Source: Serratia marcescens | GTDB lineage: Bacteria > Pseudomonadota > Gammaproteobacteria > Enterobacterales > Enterobacteriaceae | Length of the DNA: 64,000 nucleotides | Assembly (NCBI RefSeq): GCF_006715005.1 | Contig: NZ_VFMJ01000001.1 | Span: 2,356,001-2,420,000 of the forward strand | Reading direction: 5' to 3' | Part shown: piece after piece, positions 8,751-26,216 of the stretch | Position numbering within the stretch: the first letter of the stretch is position 1 | Layout: each line of letters starts with the position of its first letter | Program-made: the position numbers and the translations under genes | The notes under the pieces: model-generated | Databases searched by the model: none | What the model was told of the DNA's origin: nothing | The model's input: the letters and a program-made list of their open reading frames with translations, nothing else

Positions 8751-9617
8751 ATGAGTCTAAGCAGATTCCAGCTACAGTTTCACCTGGAGAAACAGGCCAA
8801 CATCATCAGGCAGTCACCGGCGTTTCACGCCGCCATCGTCAAACACGGGGAGTTATTGAAAGAGACCTACAAGAAACATCCGCTGTTTTACAAAATCATC
8901 TTCAGGAACAGCCGGTTCATCATTTGTTCCACCATCCTGTCCATTTATTACCACCAGCCCGACGCCGGGCTGAAAGACGTCAAAGCCTTTTTTAAAGGAA
9001 AGAATGTGATCAGCGAGAACTCCCTGGACTCCTTTCTGTTCTTTTTGCGGGTCGGCCGGCGACTGGAGGTCAAACCCTGCGAACATGACAAACGCCAGCT
9101 GCGCTATAAGCCTACGCCGCACGCGCTGGCGGAAACCCAGGCGCTGATCGCCTCAATGGCGTTGCCCTATCAGGCGCTGGCGCCACAGATGCCCATCGCG
9201 GCGCTGCTGGCGGCGCCCGACTTTCTCCCCGCCTTTTTCGCCGCCTACGGGCAGCTGATGCTCAAGGAGATCTACCTGATCGATCTGGTGCCGCAATCCG
9301 GACTGTTTATCAGCAAGGACGCCGGCCACATGGTGCTGCTGATGCTGCATATCGAAAGCATCCGGCAGGACTCCCCCTTTCTGCTGCTCTCCTCGGCGAA
9401 AATTGCCAAGTCGTGCTCCGTCTCACGCGCGCACGTAAACCGCATCCTACAGGCGGCGGAAAAATCCGGCCTGCTGACCACCACCAATAACGTGGTGATC
9501 GAACTCAACAGCTCGTTCTTTATCATGGCGGAGCGCTATTTCAGCCTCTATTTCGCGATGGTCGAATGCGGGCTTGAACGGGTTTGGCACACGCCGCAGG
9601 CCGCCGAGCCCCGCTGA
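8751..9617 (+). CDS. Winged-helix DNA-binding protein at the end of the fimbrial locus
   Basis: A 288-residue protein without a signal peptide. Residues ~215-265 form a helix-turn-helix (SSAKIAKSCSVSRAHVNRILQAAEKSGLL) followed by a wing (TTTNNVVIELNSSF). The first ~200 residues are mostly helical and not recognised. It starts 45 bp after the second chaperone and is likely part of the same transcript or a feedback regulator of it. A role in fimbrial control is inferred only from position. Confidence 0.6.
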   Translation: MSLSRFQLQFHLEKQANIIRQSPAFHAAIVKHGELLKETYKKHPLFYKIIFRNSRFIICSTILSIYYHQPDAGLKDVKAFFKGKNVISENSLDSFLFFLRVGRRLEVKPCEHDKRQLRYKPTPHALAETQALIASMALPYQALAPQMPIAALLAAPDFLPAFFAAYGQLMLKEIYLIDLVPQSGLFISKDAGHMVLLMLHIESIRQDSPFLLLSSAKIAKSCSVSRAHVNRILQAAEKSGLLTTTNNVVIELNSSFFIMAERYFSLYFAMVECGLERVWHTPQAAEPR

Positions 9618-9623
9618 GCCGTT

Positions 9624-10217
9624 TTACCGCTCCCGCAGCACCTTATCGATCAGCCCCCAGGCCGCCGCTTCGTCGGCGGTCATGAAGCGATCGCGATCCA
9701 GCGCCTGCTCCACCGCTTCATCACTCAGGCCGCAATGTTGGGCGTACAACCGGATCACCCGGTCTTTGGTGCGCTTCATTTCTTCGGCGTGGATCAAGAT
9801 GTCGGACGCCTGCCCCTGAAAGCCGCCCAGCGGCTGGTGCACGTGCAGGCTGGCGTTGGGCAGCGCCATGCGGTGTCCCGGCTCGCCGGCCATCAGCAGG
9901 AACGAGCCCATAGAACGCGCAGTGCCCATGCACAGCGTATGCACCGGCGCACGGATGTACTGCATGGTGTCGTAAATCGCCAGCCCGCTGGTGATCGCCC
10001 CGCCCGGTGAGTTGATGTACAGGTGGATCGGTTTTTCCGGGTTTTCCGCCTCCAGAAACAGCAGCTGGGCACACAGCATTTCGGCCACGTCGTCGTTGAC
10101 TTCGCCATTGAGGAACATGATCCGGTCGCGCAGCAGGCGCGAATAAATATCAAAGGAGCGTTCTCCCCGGCTGGTCTGCTCCACCACCATCGGGACGAGC
10201 ATCATCTTCTCACGCAT
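9624..10217 (-). CDS. ClpP-like serine protease, orphan paralogue
   Basis: A 197-residue ClpP-family peptidase. The catalytic triad is intact: Ser102 in GTARSMGS, His127 in LHVHQPLGG and Asp176 in DRDRFMT. The axial-loop and head regions align with ClpP ([19 protein letters not shown]). It has no propeptide-like extension. Chromosomal clpP normally precedes clpX; here no ATPase gene is adjacent, and the neighbours are a fimbrial locus and an ArsR/SRPBCC pair. It could form mixed rings with ClpP1 or work with a distant ClpA/ClpX. Family assignment is firm; function is not. Confidence 0.88.
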   Translation of the reverse strand: MREKMMLVPMVVEQTSRGERSFDIYSRLLRDRIMFLNGEVNDDVAEMLCAQLLFLEAENPEKPIHLYINSPGGAITSGLAIYDTMQYIRAPVHTLCMGTARSMGSFLLMAGEPGHRMALPNASLHVHQPLGGFQGQASDILIHAEEMKRTKDRVIRLYAQHCGLSDEAVEQALDRDRFMTADEAAAWGLIDKVLRER

Positions 10218-10260
10218 CGGTGAACTCCTGGGTTGGCAAAAAGGAAGTGATCGGAATGCG

Positions 10261-10590
10261 TCAGGCGGCGCGCATCACCATCGTCGGGCCGTCGTTGGCG
10301 GCGTCAAGCTGGTGGATCACCCGCAGCAGGCTGCCGCCGCCGACGCCCGGCACAATCTGCAGGGTGACGACGCTTTCGAGAAACGGCGGTTGGTCGTCGC
10401 GCAGACGATAGCTCACCGCCTCGCCCGGCGTGGTGGCCAACGGCTCGGCCTGTGCCAGGTCGCCCGTTGGCAGCCACTGCTCGCGCAGCGCAGGAATACT
10501 GAGCGCCCGCCACACCTTTTCCGGTGGCGCCTCGAGCGCATACTCCAACACCAGCCGATCGTGCGGCGGCGGCTCAGCCCGTTTGTTCAT
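10261..10590 (-). CDS. SRPBCC/AHSA1-type protein
   Basis: 109 residues of START-like (SRPBCC) fold. The N-terminal [29 protein letters not shown] is the usual opening of AHSA1-type proteins. The start at 10590 overlaps the ArsR gene stop (ATGA), which indicates translational coupling. ArsR-SRPBCC pairs are common small operons in which the regulator controls its partner. The C-terminus is short (ends VMRAA), so the last helix of the fold may be trimmed. The ligand is unknown. Confidence 0.75.
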   Translation of the reverse strand: MNKRAEPPPHDRLVLEYALEAPPEKVWRALSIPALREQWLPTGDLAQAEPLATTPGEAVSYRLRDDQPPFLESVVTLQIVPGVGGGSLLRVIHQLDAANDGPTMVMRAA

Positions 10591-10901
10591 TGGTCCATGT
10601 CCTTCAGCAAGGTTTGCAGCGCGTCGATGCGCGCCGGCCACCAGGCGCGGTACTTCGCCAGCCACTGGGCGATCTGCGCCAGCCCGTCCGGGTCGACCTG
10701 ATAATTGACGCAGCGCCCCTGCTTCGCCTCGCGTACCAGCCCGGCATTGCGCAGCACCGCCAGGTGTTGCGACATCGCCGACTGGCTGATGGGCAACCCT
10801 TCGCGCAGCGCGCTGGCATTCATGCTGCCGGCGGCGAGTTTGTCGAAGATGGTGCGGCGGGTCGGATCGGCCAACGCCTTGAAGATGTCATTTTCGTTCA
10901 T
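10587..10901 (-). CDS. ArsR family transcriptional regulator
   Basis: 104 residues with a typical ArsR winged helix: IFKALADPTRRTIFDKLAAG, then the recognition helix region ISQSAMSQHLAVLRNAGLV and the wing REAKQGRCVNYQVD. It lacks the CVC metal site of true ArsR/SmtB sensors, so it probably belongs to the non-metal branch that is paired with SRPBCC proteins. It is the first gene of a two-gene operon with the SRPBCC protein. The short AT-rich stretch just upstream (10902-10930) is the likely promoter/operator. Confidence 0.88.
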   Translation of the reverse strand: MNENDIFKALADPTRRTIFDKLAAGSMNASALREGLPISQSAMSQHLAVLRNAGLVREAKQGRCVNYQVDPDGLAQIAQWLAKYRAWWPARIDALQTLLKDMDQ

Positions 10902-10965
10902 ATAAATACATTAGTATTCACTTATGTATTATGCAAACGCAGACGTGGACTTTTTACGCGAAACG

Positions 10966-10991
10966 AGACTCCGCGCCGGAGCGCGGAGCCG
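10966..10991 (-). terminator. Hairpin after ygjI
   Basis: An 8-bp perfect stem, CTCCGCGC with GCGCGGAG, around CGGA, a few bases past the ygjI stop. The T content after it on the minus strand is modest, so its strength is uncertain. Confidence 0.5.
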
Positions 10992-11003
10992 ATAGAGGAG
11001 AGA

Positions 11004-12545
<1,542 letters not shown>

Positions 12546-12564
12546 TTATTGTTCGGCGGGCGCG

Positions 12565-16176
<3,612 letters not shown>

Positions 16177-16246
16177 CAAATGACGACAGGATCACAATAA
16201 ATCTCAAATGCCTTTTTTTATCATGACGTTAATTTTGAGCGCCAAC

Positions 16247-16266
16247 GCCCCCGCCAAGGCGGGGGC
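16247..16266 (-). terminator. Hairpin after ebgR
   Basis: A 9-bp perfect GC stem, GCCCCCGCC with GGCGGGGGC, around AA just downstream of the ebgR stop. It lacks a good T run on the minus strand. It may end the ebgR message before the ebgA promoter. Confidence 0.5.
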
Positions 16267-16269
16267 CAA

Positions 16270-21039
<4,770 letters not shown>

Positions 21040-21047
21040 GCCGCAGC

Positions 21048-21078
21048 GGCCACCGCCATCGTTTGCCCGGCGGTGGCC
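21048..21078. terminator. Bidirectional terminator between ygjK and usp
   Basis: Perfect 10-bp arms GGCCACCGCC and GGCGGTGGCC around 11 bases, placed between the two convergent genes. T runs are weak on both sides. Confidence 0.6.
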
Positions 21079-21083
21079 CGCGT

Positions 21084-21509
21084 TTATGAGCGGATCGGGA
21101 TCACCAGCACGTCGATATTCAGCTGGTTGATGGCATTGCGGGTGGAAGAAAACAGGTTGCTCCACAGATCGTGGTGATGGCCGAACACCAGCAGATCGAT
21201 GTTCTTATCCACGACTGCCGTGCGCAGTTCGTCAACGAAGCCGCCGCGCCCGATGATCACTTCCGCGATCGGGTAATTGACGTTTTGCGTAGTGGGTTCC
21301 AGCTCTTTGCGGATCTTCTCTTCGAACGGCACGCCGTTATCGCTGCGCTCCGAAAAGCCGATCGCCGCATGGTAGGTGTCGTAGTGGACGTCCACATAGA
21401 TCAGCGAGAGTTTGGCCTGCAGCGCCTCCGCCAGCCGCGCCCCCTTTTCGACCAGCCGTTTGCCGTCATCGCTCAGATCGGTGGCGATGACAATATGGTG
21501 GTAACACAT
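21084..21509 (-). CDS. Universal stress protein (UspA family)
   Basis: 141 residues from the ATG at 21509, chosen for the AGGAGG site just upstream. The UspA fold is clear: YHHIVIATDLSDDGKRLVEKGARLA at the N-terminus, a central D-V-H segment, and VDKNIDLLVFGHHHDLWSNLFSSTRNAINQ near the C-terminus. The ATP-binding G-2X-G-9X-G loop is not intact, as in UspA/C/D of E. coli, so it is more like the non-ATP-binding branch. Likely induced by growth arrest or stress; no promoter evidence here. Confidence 0.9.
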   Translation of the reverse strand: MCYHHIVIATDLSDDGKRLVEKGARLAEALQAKLSLIYVDVHYDTYHAAIGFSERSDNGVPFEEKIRKELEPTTQNVNYPIAEVIIGRGGFVDELRTAVVDKNIDLLVFGHHHDLWSNLFSSTRNAINQLNIDVLVIPIRS

Positions 21510-21627
21510 AGCGCCTCCTGTCATGGACTCGGTAGAGCCGAGGCTCCGATATCACGTCAGGGTCATATCGTTATGGTTAATTTTAGTTCAGAAATGGCGC
21601 GTATGACGGGTGGCGACGCGGTGGGAA

Positions 21628-21645
21628 AGCCCCGTTGCCGGGGCT
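21628..21645 (-). terminator. Hairpin after the exported protein gene
   Basis: AGCCCCG and CGGGGCT pair around TTGC, 12 bases past the stop of the gene at 21657. The T tract on the minus strand is short. Confidence 0.5.
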
Positions 21646-21656
21646 GAAGGCAAAAA

Positions 21657-22175
21657 TTACTTCTCGCGCTGCGCCTCAAACCAGACGTTGCACAGCGACA
21701 GGATCAGCGTGTTGGCGTCTTTCACCAGCACGTTATCGCCGGGCACCCCATCGGTGCCCTGATCGGTAATGCCTTTGATGGTGGTATCCGCATGCTGAAT
21801 GGCCACGCGTTCGACCGACGGCGTGCTGATGCCCAGCATCGGGAAATCGATGTAGGAGCTGCTGCCGGAATTGTCTTCGACAAACTCCTGCGCTTCTACG
21901 GTGCTAACGGTGGCCCCTTCGCTTTTCAGCGCCGTGCCGTTCCAGCTGAATGCATCCGCTTTGTAGCTGATTTTGCCGCCGATCAGGCTCTGCGCCTGCT
22001 GTTGATCCCAGCAGCCGGTGGTCTGGGTCGGCACAATTTTACTGACGCGCCAGTTGCCCAGCAGCTGTTTGGGGATCGGCCCGGTATCGCTCTCCGCCGC
22101 CCGAACCTGAGTCGCCGAGACGCAGGCCAACACCACCAGCGGCAACAGCGCCTTGCTCCAAGTGTTCAATCGCAT
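21657..22175 (-). CDS. Exported protein of unknown function
   Basis: 172 residues starting at the Met at 22175, which opens a signal peptide (MRLNTWSKALLPLVVLACVSA...RAAES). The mature part begins with IPKQLLGNWRVSKI, reminiscent of a small beta-barrel with the G-x-W opening seen in lipocalin-like folds, but I do not recognise the family. There are two Cys in the mature part (CWDQQ and SLCNVW), possibly a disulphide. It stands alone between usp and the metQ-like gene. Confidence 0.6.
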   Translation of the reverse strand: MRLNTWSKALLPLVVLACVSATQVRAAESDTGPIPKQLLGNWRVSKIVPTQTTGCWDQQQAQSLIGGKISYKADAFSWNGTALKSEGATVSTVEAQEFVEDNSGSSSYIDFPMLGISTPSVERVAIQHADTTIKGITDQGTDGVPGDNVLVKDANTLILSLCNVWFEAQREK

Positions 22176-22285
22176 TGTCTTTTCCTTCGTTTCAGTACCC
22201 AGTCTGCCCTCGCAGGCCAACGGCTATCATAATAAGCCCGCCGATTCGCCGTCAAAACAATCCGCACCGCGCCAGGCGGCGGCCG

Positions 22286-22306
22286 CTCATAGCTAATCGC
22301 TATGAG
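22286..22306 (+). promoter_or_regulatory. Palindrome upstream of the metQ/nlpA-like gene
   Basis: CTCATAGC (beginning at 22286) and GCTATGAG form an 8-bp perfect inverted repeat around TAATC; TCATAG occurs once more directly after it. It lies about 105 bp before the lipoprotein start and fits an activator or repressor site. The regulator is unknown. Confidence 0.45.
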
Positions 22307-22411
22307 TCATAGTGAATCAGTATTTTGTTTTAGCCCAGCGATTACCTACAGTCACTGCCACTATTCTGCCCGCCAAAATTAGCAGGCAATGTTGACAAGG
22401 ACCCTGGTAAA

Positions 22412-23227
22412 ATGACATTTACGCTGAAAAACCTCACCCTGGCGCTGGCCGCCGCCGGCACGCTGCTGCTGACCGCCTGCGGCCCGACGGCACAGGACGA
22501 TCACCACATCAAGGTCGGCATCAGCGCCGGCATCGATCAGTCGCTGTGGGCGGTGGTGCAGAAAGTGGCCAAGCAGAAATACGATCTGGACGTGGAGGTG
22601 GTGACCTTCAACGACTACGTGTTGCCGAACGAAGCGCTGAATAACGGCGATCTGGACGTCAACGCCTTCCAACACAAGCCGTATCTGGACAAGCAGATGC
22701 AGGAGCGCGGCTACAAGCTGGCGGCGGTGGGCAACACCTTCGTCTACCCGATCGCCGGCTATTCGAAGAAGATCACCGCGCTCAGCCAACTGCCGGACGG
22801 CGCGCAGGTGGCGGTGCCGAACGATCCGACCAACCTGGGGCGCTCACTGCTGCTGTTGCAAAAACAGGGGCTGATTACCCTGAAAGACGGCGTCGGCCTG
22901 CTGCCGACCGCGCTCGACATCGTCGGCAACCCGAAAAAGCTGAAGATCGTCGAAATTGAAGCGCCGCAGCTGCCGCGCGCGCTGGACGATCAGAAAGTGA
23001 CGCTGGCTGTCATCAACACCAACTACTCCAGCCAGATTGGCCTGTCGCCGGCCAAGGACGGGCTGTTTGTCGAAGACAAAAACTCGCCGTACGTCAACAT
23101 CTTCGCCAGCCGCATCGACAATAAAGACAGCGAGAAAGTGAAGGATCTGGTCAAGGCCTATCAGACCGACGAAGTGGCGGCCAGCGCCGCCGACATCTAC
23201 AAGGGTGACGCCGTCAAAGGCTGGTAA
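22412..23227 (+). CDS. MetQ/NlpA family substrate-binding lipoprotein
   Basis: 271 residues. Lipoprotein signal with lipobox LTAC near residue 23. The mature part has the NlpA/MetQ signatures IKVGISAGIDQSLWAVVQ, GDLDVNAFQHKPYLD and VPNDPTNLGRSLLLLQ, the last lining the methionine pocket in MetQ. No metI or metN lies next to it, so it is an orphan like E. coli NlpA, probably feeding a methionine importer encoded elsewhere. It converges on the dehydrogenase at 23274. Confidence 0.88.
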   Translation: MTFTLKNLTLALAAAGTLLLTACGPTAQDDHHIKVGISAGIDQSLWAVVQKVAKQKYDLDVEVVTFNDYVLPNEALNNGDLDVNAFQHKPYLDKQMQERGYKLAAVGNTFVYPIAGYSKKITALSQLPDGAQVAVPNDPTNLGRSLLLLQKQGLITLKDGVGLLPTALDIVGNPKKLKIVEIEAPQLPRALDDQKVTLAVINTNYSSQIGLSPAKDGLFVEDKNSPYVNIFASRIDNKDSEKVKDLVKAYQTDEVAASAADIYKGDAVKGW

Positions 23228-23239
23228 CGCCTCGCGTAG

Positions 23240-23264
23240 GGCCCGTGGCACCCGGCCACGGGCC
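23240..23264. terminator. Bidirectional terminator between metQ-like and SDR genes
   Basis: A perfect 10-bp GC-rich stem, GGCCCGTGGC with GCCACGGGCC, around a 5-base loop between convergent genes. Confidence 0.65.
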
Positions 23265-23273
23265 ATGCCAACC

Positions 23274-24038
23274 TCAGCCGCGCTGGATGGATACGCCGCC
23301 GTCCACCAACATCGCGGTGCCGGTGACAAATGAAGAAGCGTCAGACGCCAGATACAGCGCCGCCTGCGCGATCTCCTCCGGCATCGCCAGCCGCTTCAGC
23401 GCGTGCAGTTCGGCCACCTGCGCCAGCGCCTCCGGGGTATTGCTCATCTGTCGGCCCATCGCCGTATCGGTGCCGCCCGGCAGCAGCGCGTTCACCCGAA
23501 TGCCGCGCCCGCCGAACTCCACCGCCAGCGCCTGCGTCAGGCCGATCAGCCCCGACTTGCCGGCCGCATAGGCCGCCGTGCCGGGAAACGCCGCGGTGTG
23601 GCCAACGAAGGTGGAGGTGAATATCACCGAGCCTGCGCCGCGCGCCAACATGGCGGGGATTTGATATTTGGCGCCGTAGTAGGCGCTGGACAGGTTGGTT
23701 TCCAACACCTCGCGCCACGCTGAGGCGGTGAGCGCCAGCGATGGCCCCAGCGGCCCCAAGGTGCCGGCGTTGTTGAAAGCGATATCCAGCCCGCCGAACT
23801 CATCGACCGCCGCCGCCGTCAGCCGTTCGGCGAAGGCTTCGTCACGCACGTCGCCCGCCACCGCGAGCGCCCGGCCGCCCTCGCGCCGAATGTCCTCCAC
23901 CAGCGCCGCCAACAGCGGCTCACGCCGCGCGCCCAACACCAGCGCAGCTCCCTGCCGGGCGAACAGCAGCGCCGCTGCTCTACCAATCCCCGAACTGGCG
24001 CCACCGATCACCGCCACCTTGCCGTTCAATGCGTTCAT
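23274..24038 (-). CDS. Short-chain dehydrogenase/reductase
   Basis: 254 residues, a classical SDR. Cofactor loop GGASSGIGRAAALLF, structural NNAG in IAFNNAGTLGP, catalytic Ser in FTSTFVGH, and the Tyr-x3-Lys pair in YAAGKSGL. Arg residues after the second beta strand (GARREPL) suggest NADP(H). The C-terminus MLVDGGVSIQRG is usual for the family. It stands alone, and the substrate cannot be inferred. Confidence 0.9.
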   Translation of the reverse strand: MNALNGKVAVIGGASSGIGRAAALLFARQGAALVLGARREPLLAALVEDIRREGGRALAVAGDVRDEAFAERLTAAAVDEFGGLDIAFNNAGTLGPLGPSLALTASAWREVLETNLSSAYYGAKYQIPAMLARGAGSVIFTSTFVGHTAAFPGTAAYAAGKSGLIGLTQALAVEFGGRGIRVNALLPGGTDTAMGRQMSNTPEALAQVAELHALKRLAMPEEIAQAALYLASDASSFVTGTAMLVDGGVSIQRG

Positions 24039-24126
24039 CGCTCATCCTCACGCGGTTTAAAGATCCTCAGTGTGAGGCAAGATTCGGCGCCGCGCTGGCC
24101 GCAAGCGGACATGCAATTGGCGCATG

Positions 24127-24149
24127 AAAAAGGCGCTGCAAGCAGCGCC
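24127..24149 (-). terminator. Intrinsic terminator of the sugar ABC operon
   Basis: On the minus strand GGCGCTGC and GCAGCGCC form a tight hairpin followed by TTTTT, just past the stop of the binding-protein gene at 24176. Confidence 0.85.
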
Positions 24150-24175
24150 CCGGCAACGCGAACCTGGCGGTTAAC

Positions 24176-25096
24176 TCACGGCCTGGCCGCGTATTTCCCC
24201 TGATTGGCCGGCGTCACCAGCTCGAACGGGATCCAGTAATACGGCTCGAGTTTTTCACCGTTAATCATGCGCTGCGCCACATCGACCGAAGCCTTGCCCT
24301 GGCCAACCGCGTCCTGGAACACCGTGACCTGCATCTTGCCGCAAGCCAGCGCCTTGAGGCCGTCCGGCGTGGCGTCGATGCCGCCGATCAGCACTTTCTG
24401 GTCCACCTTGCCCGCCTGCTGCAGCGCCATGATCGCGCCGATCGCCATCTCGTCGTTGTTGGCGGCGACGATGTCGATCGCTTCGCCGTTGGTCAGCCAG
24501 TTCATCATCAGATCCATGCCTTCACTGCGTGAATAGTTGGCGCTCTGCTTCTGCACCACCTTCATTTTCGGGTACCTGGCCACCACCTGCTCCACGTCTT
24601 TGGTGCGCTGCAGCGCGCCGGCGTCGGTCAGATTGCCGATCATCACCGCCACGTTGCCCTGATAGTTGGCCAGCCGCGCCAGTTCCTCCATCTGCAGCGT
24701 GCCGGACTCCCGCTCGTCGGAGCCGACGAACACCACGCCCTGCGGCAGTTTGGCGTCGCCCGGCGTGCGGTTCACGTACACCAGCGGCACGCCGGCGGCC
24801 TGCACCATTTTGGTCATCACCGGGGTGCTGGCCGAGTTGACCGGATCGACGATAATCGCGTCTACCCCGGCGCTGATAAAGCTCTGCACCTGATCGGTCT
24901 GGCGGCCGACGTCGCCGCGCGCGTCTTCGAACTGTACGGTAATGCCGCGCGCTTTGGCCTCCTTGTCGATCGCCTGACGGATAATGGTGAGGAAGTTCTG
25001 GTCGAAATAGGCCATCGATACGCCGATGGTTTGCGCCCATGCCGGAGTGGACGCACACAGCGCCACCGCCAGCCACAGCCCTTTCAGGTAGTTCAT
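24176..25096 (-). CDS. Sugar ABC transporter periplasmic binding protein (second copy)
   Basis: 306 residues from the Met at 25096, which opens a signal peptide ending at AWAQ. Periplasmic-binding fold of the ribose/galactose class: IGVSMAYFDQNFLTIIRQA, VDAIIVDPVNSASTPVM, VYVNRTPG and AANNDEMAIGAIMALQQAG. It is a paralogue of the protein at 27777 (same order of motifs, AYFD-x-NFLTI in both), and the gene is separated from the permease by a strong hairpin, so it may be expressed at a different level. CUT2-type system; the sugar is unknown. Confidence 0.87.
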   Translation of the reverse strand: MNYLKGLWLAVALCASTPAWAQTIGVSMAYFDQNFLTIIRQAIDKEAKARGITVQFEDARGDVGRQTDQVQSFISAGVDAIIVDPVNSASTPVMTKMVQAAGVPLVYVNRTPGDAKLPQGVVFVGSDERESGTLQMEELARLANYQGNVAVMIGNLTDAGALQRTKDVEQVVARYPKMKVVQKQSANYSRSEGMDLMMNWLTNGEAIDIVAANNDEMAIGAIMALQQAGKVDQKVLIGGIDATPDGLKALACGKMQVTVFQDAVGQGKASVDVAQRMINGEKLEPYYWIPFELVTPANQGKYAARP

Positions 25097-25112
25097 GATG
25101 TGTCCCCCGGAT

Positions 25113-25148
25113 AAAAAAATGCCGCCGGCCCACCTTGGCACCGGCGGC
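25113..25148 (-). terminator. Hairpin with T tract inside the ABC operon
   Basis: GCCGCCGG and CCGGCGGC pair around 12 bases, followed on the minus strand by seven Ts, between the permease stop and the downstream binding-protein start. It could partly uncouple the last gene from the operon. Confidence 0.7.
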
Positions 25149-25160
25149 AATTCACGGCAA

Positions 25161-26201
25161 TCAGTGTTTTTTGCGGTTGCGCCGCATGTCGATCGACACG
25201 GCGGCGACGATAATCACGCCCTTGATGATGTCCTGAATGTAAGAGTCGACGCCGATAAAGGTGAAGCCGCTTTTGATCAGGCCGAGGATCACCGCGCCGA
25301 TCAGCGTGCCGGTAATGCGCCCGACGCCGCCCATCAAGCTGCTGCCGCCGATCACCGCCGCGGCGATGGCGTCCAGCTCGTACGACATCCCCATGCTCGA
25401 CTGGCCGCTGCTGACGCGCGCCGCCAGCACCACGCCCGCCAACCCCGCCAGGCCGCCGGCGATGGTGTAAACCGTCACCAGGTACTTATTGACGTTGATG
25501 CCGGAGACCCGCGCCGAGGTCATGTTGCCGCCGATGGCGTAGATGTATTTGCCGTAGCGGGTGTGTTTGAGTGCGATATGGAAGATCACCGCAATCACCA
25601 GGAAGATGATCACCGGCATTGCGCCCTGGCCGATTGACGTGAAGCCGTCCGACAGGAAACTGACCGGGTTGCCCTTGGTGTAGTACTGCGCCAGACCGCG
25701 CGCCGATACCATCATCCCCAGCGTGGCGATGAACGGCGGAATGCCGGTGCGGGTGATCAGGAAGCCGTTGATAAAGCCGCAGACGATGCCCACCCCGATC
25801 CCGGCGCCGATCGGGATCGCCGCCGGCAGATCGAGCAGCCCCGGATACATCGGCGAGATGCTGTCCGAGGTCTGCGCCAGGCTGGCCGCCACCACCGCGG
25901 TCAGCGCAATCAGCGAGCCGGAGGAGAGATCGATACCGGTGGTGATGATCACCTGGGTGACGCCCACCGCGATGATGCCGATGATCGCCACCTGCAGCAC
26001 GATCAGCAGCAGGCGGTTCGGGTTCAGCAGGAACGACTGATCGCGCATGTACCAGCCGAGGATTTCGAAGATCAGCGCAATGCCGATCATCACGATGAAG
26101 ATGCCGGTATCCTTCGGCATTTTGCCGCTCAGCCCGGAGAACAGCCCTCCCTTGCCCGTTGAATCGGCGGAGAGCGGCTTCTCAATCTTTACGTTACTCA
26201 T
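25161..26201 (-). CDS. Sugar ABC transporter permease (RbsC family)
   Basis: 346 residues from the ATG at 26201, which has an AAGGGTG site. RbsC/CUT2 permease: about 8-10 membrane segments, the signature VTQVIITTGIDLSSGSLIAL, the EAA-like loop AIGGNMTSARVSGIN and AAAVIGGSSLMGGVG near the C-terminus. It forms the membrane channel with the ATPase at 26217, 15 bases upstream in the same transcript. Confidence 0.93.
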   Translation of the reverse strand: MSNVKIEKPLSADSTGKGGLFSGLSGKMPKDTGIFIVMIGIALIFEILGWYMRDQSFLLNPNRLLLIVLQVAIIGIIAVGVTQVIITTGIDLSSGSLIALTAVVAASLAQTSDSISPMYPGLLDLPAAIPIGAGIGVGIVCGFINGFLITRTGIPPFIATLGMMVSARGLAQYYTKGNPVSFLSDGFTSIGQGAMPVIIFLVIAVIFHIALKHTRYGKYIYAIGGNMTSARVSGINVNKYLVTVYTIAGGLAGLAGVVLAARVSSGQSSMGMSYELDAIAAAVIGGSSLMGGVGRITGTLIGAVILGLIKSGFTFIGVDSYIQDIIKGVIIVAAVSIDMRRNRKKH

Positions 26202-26216
26202 GATGTTCACCCTTCG

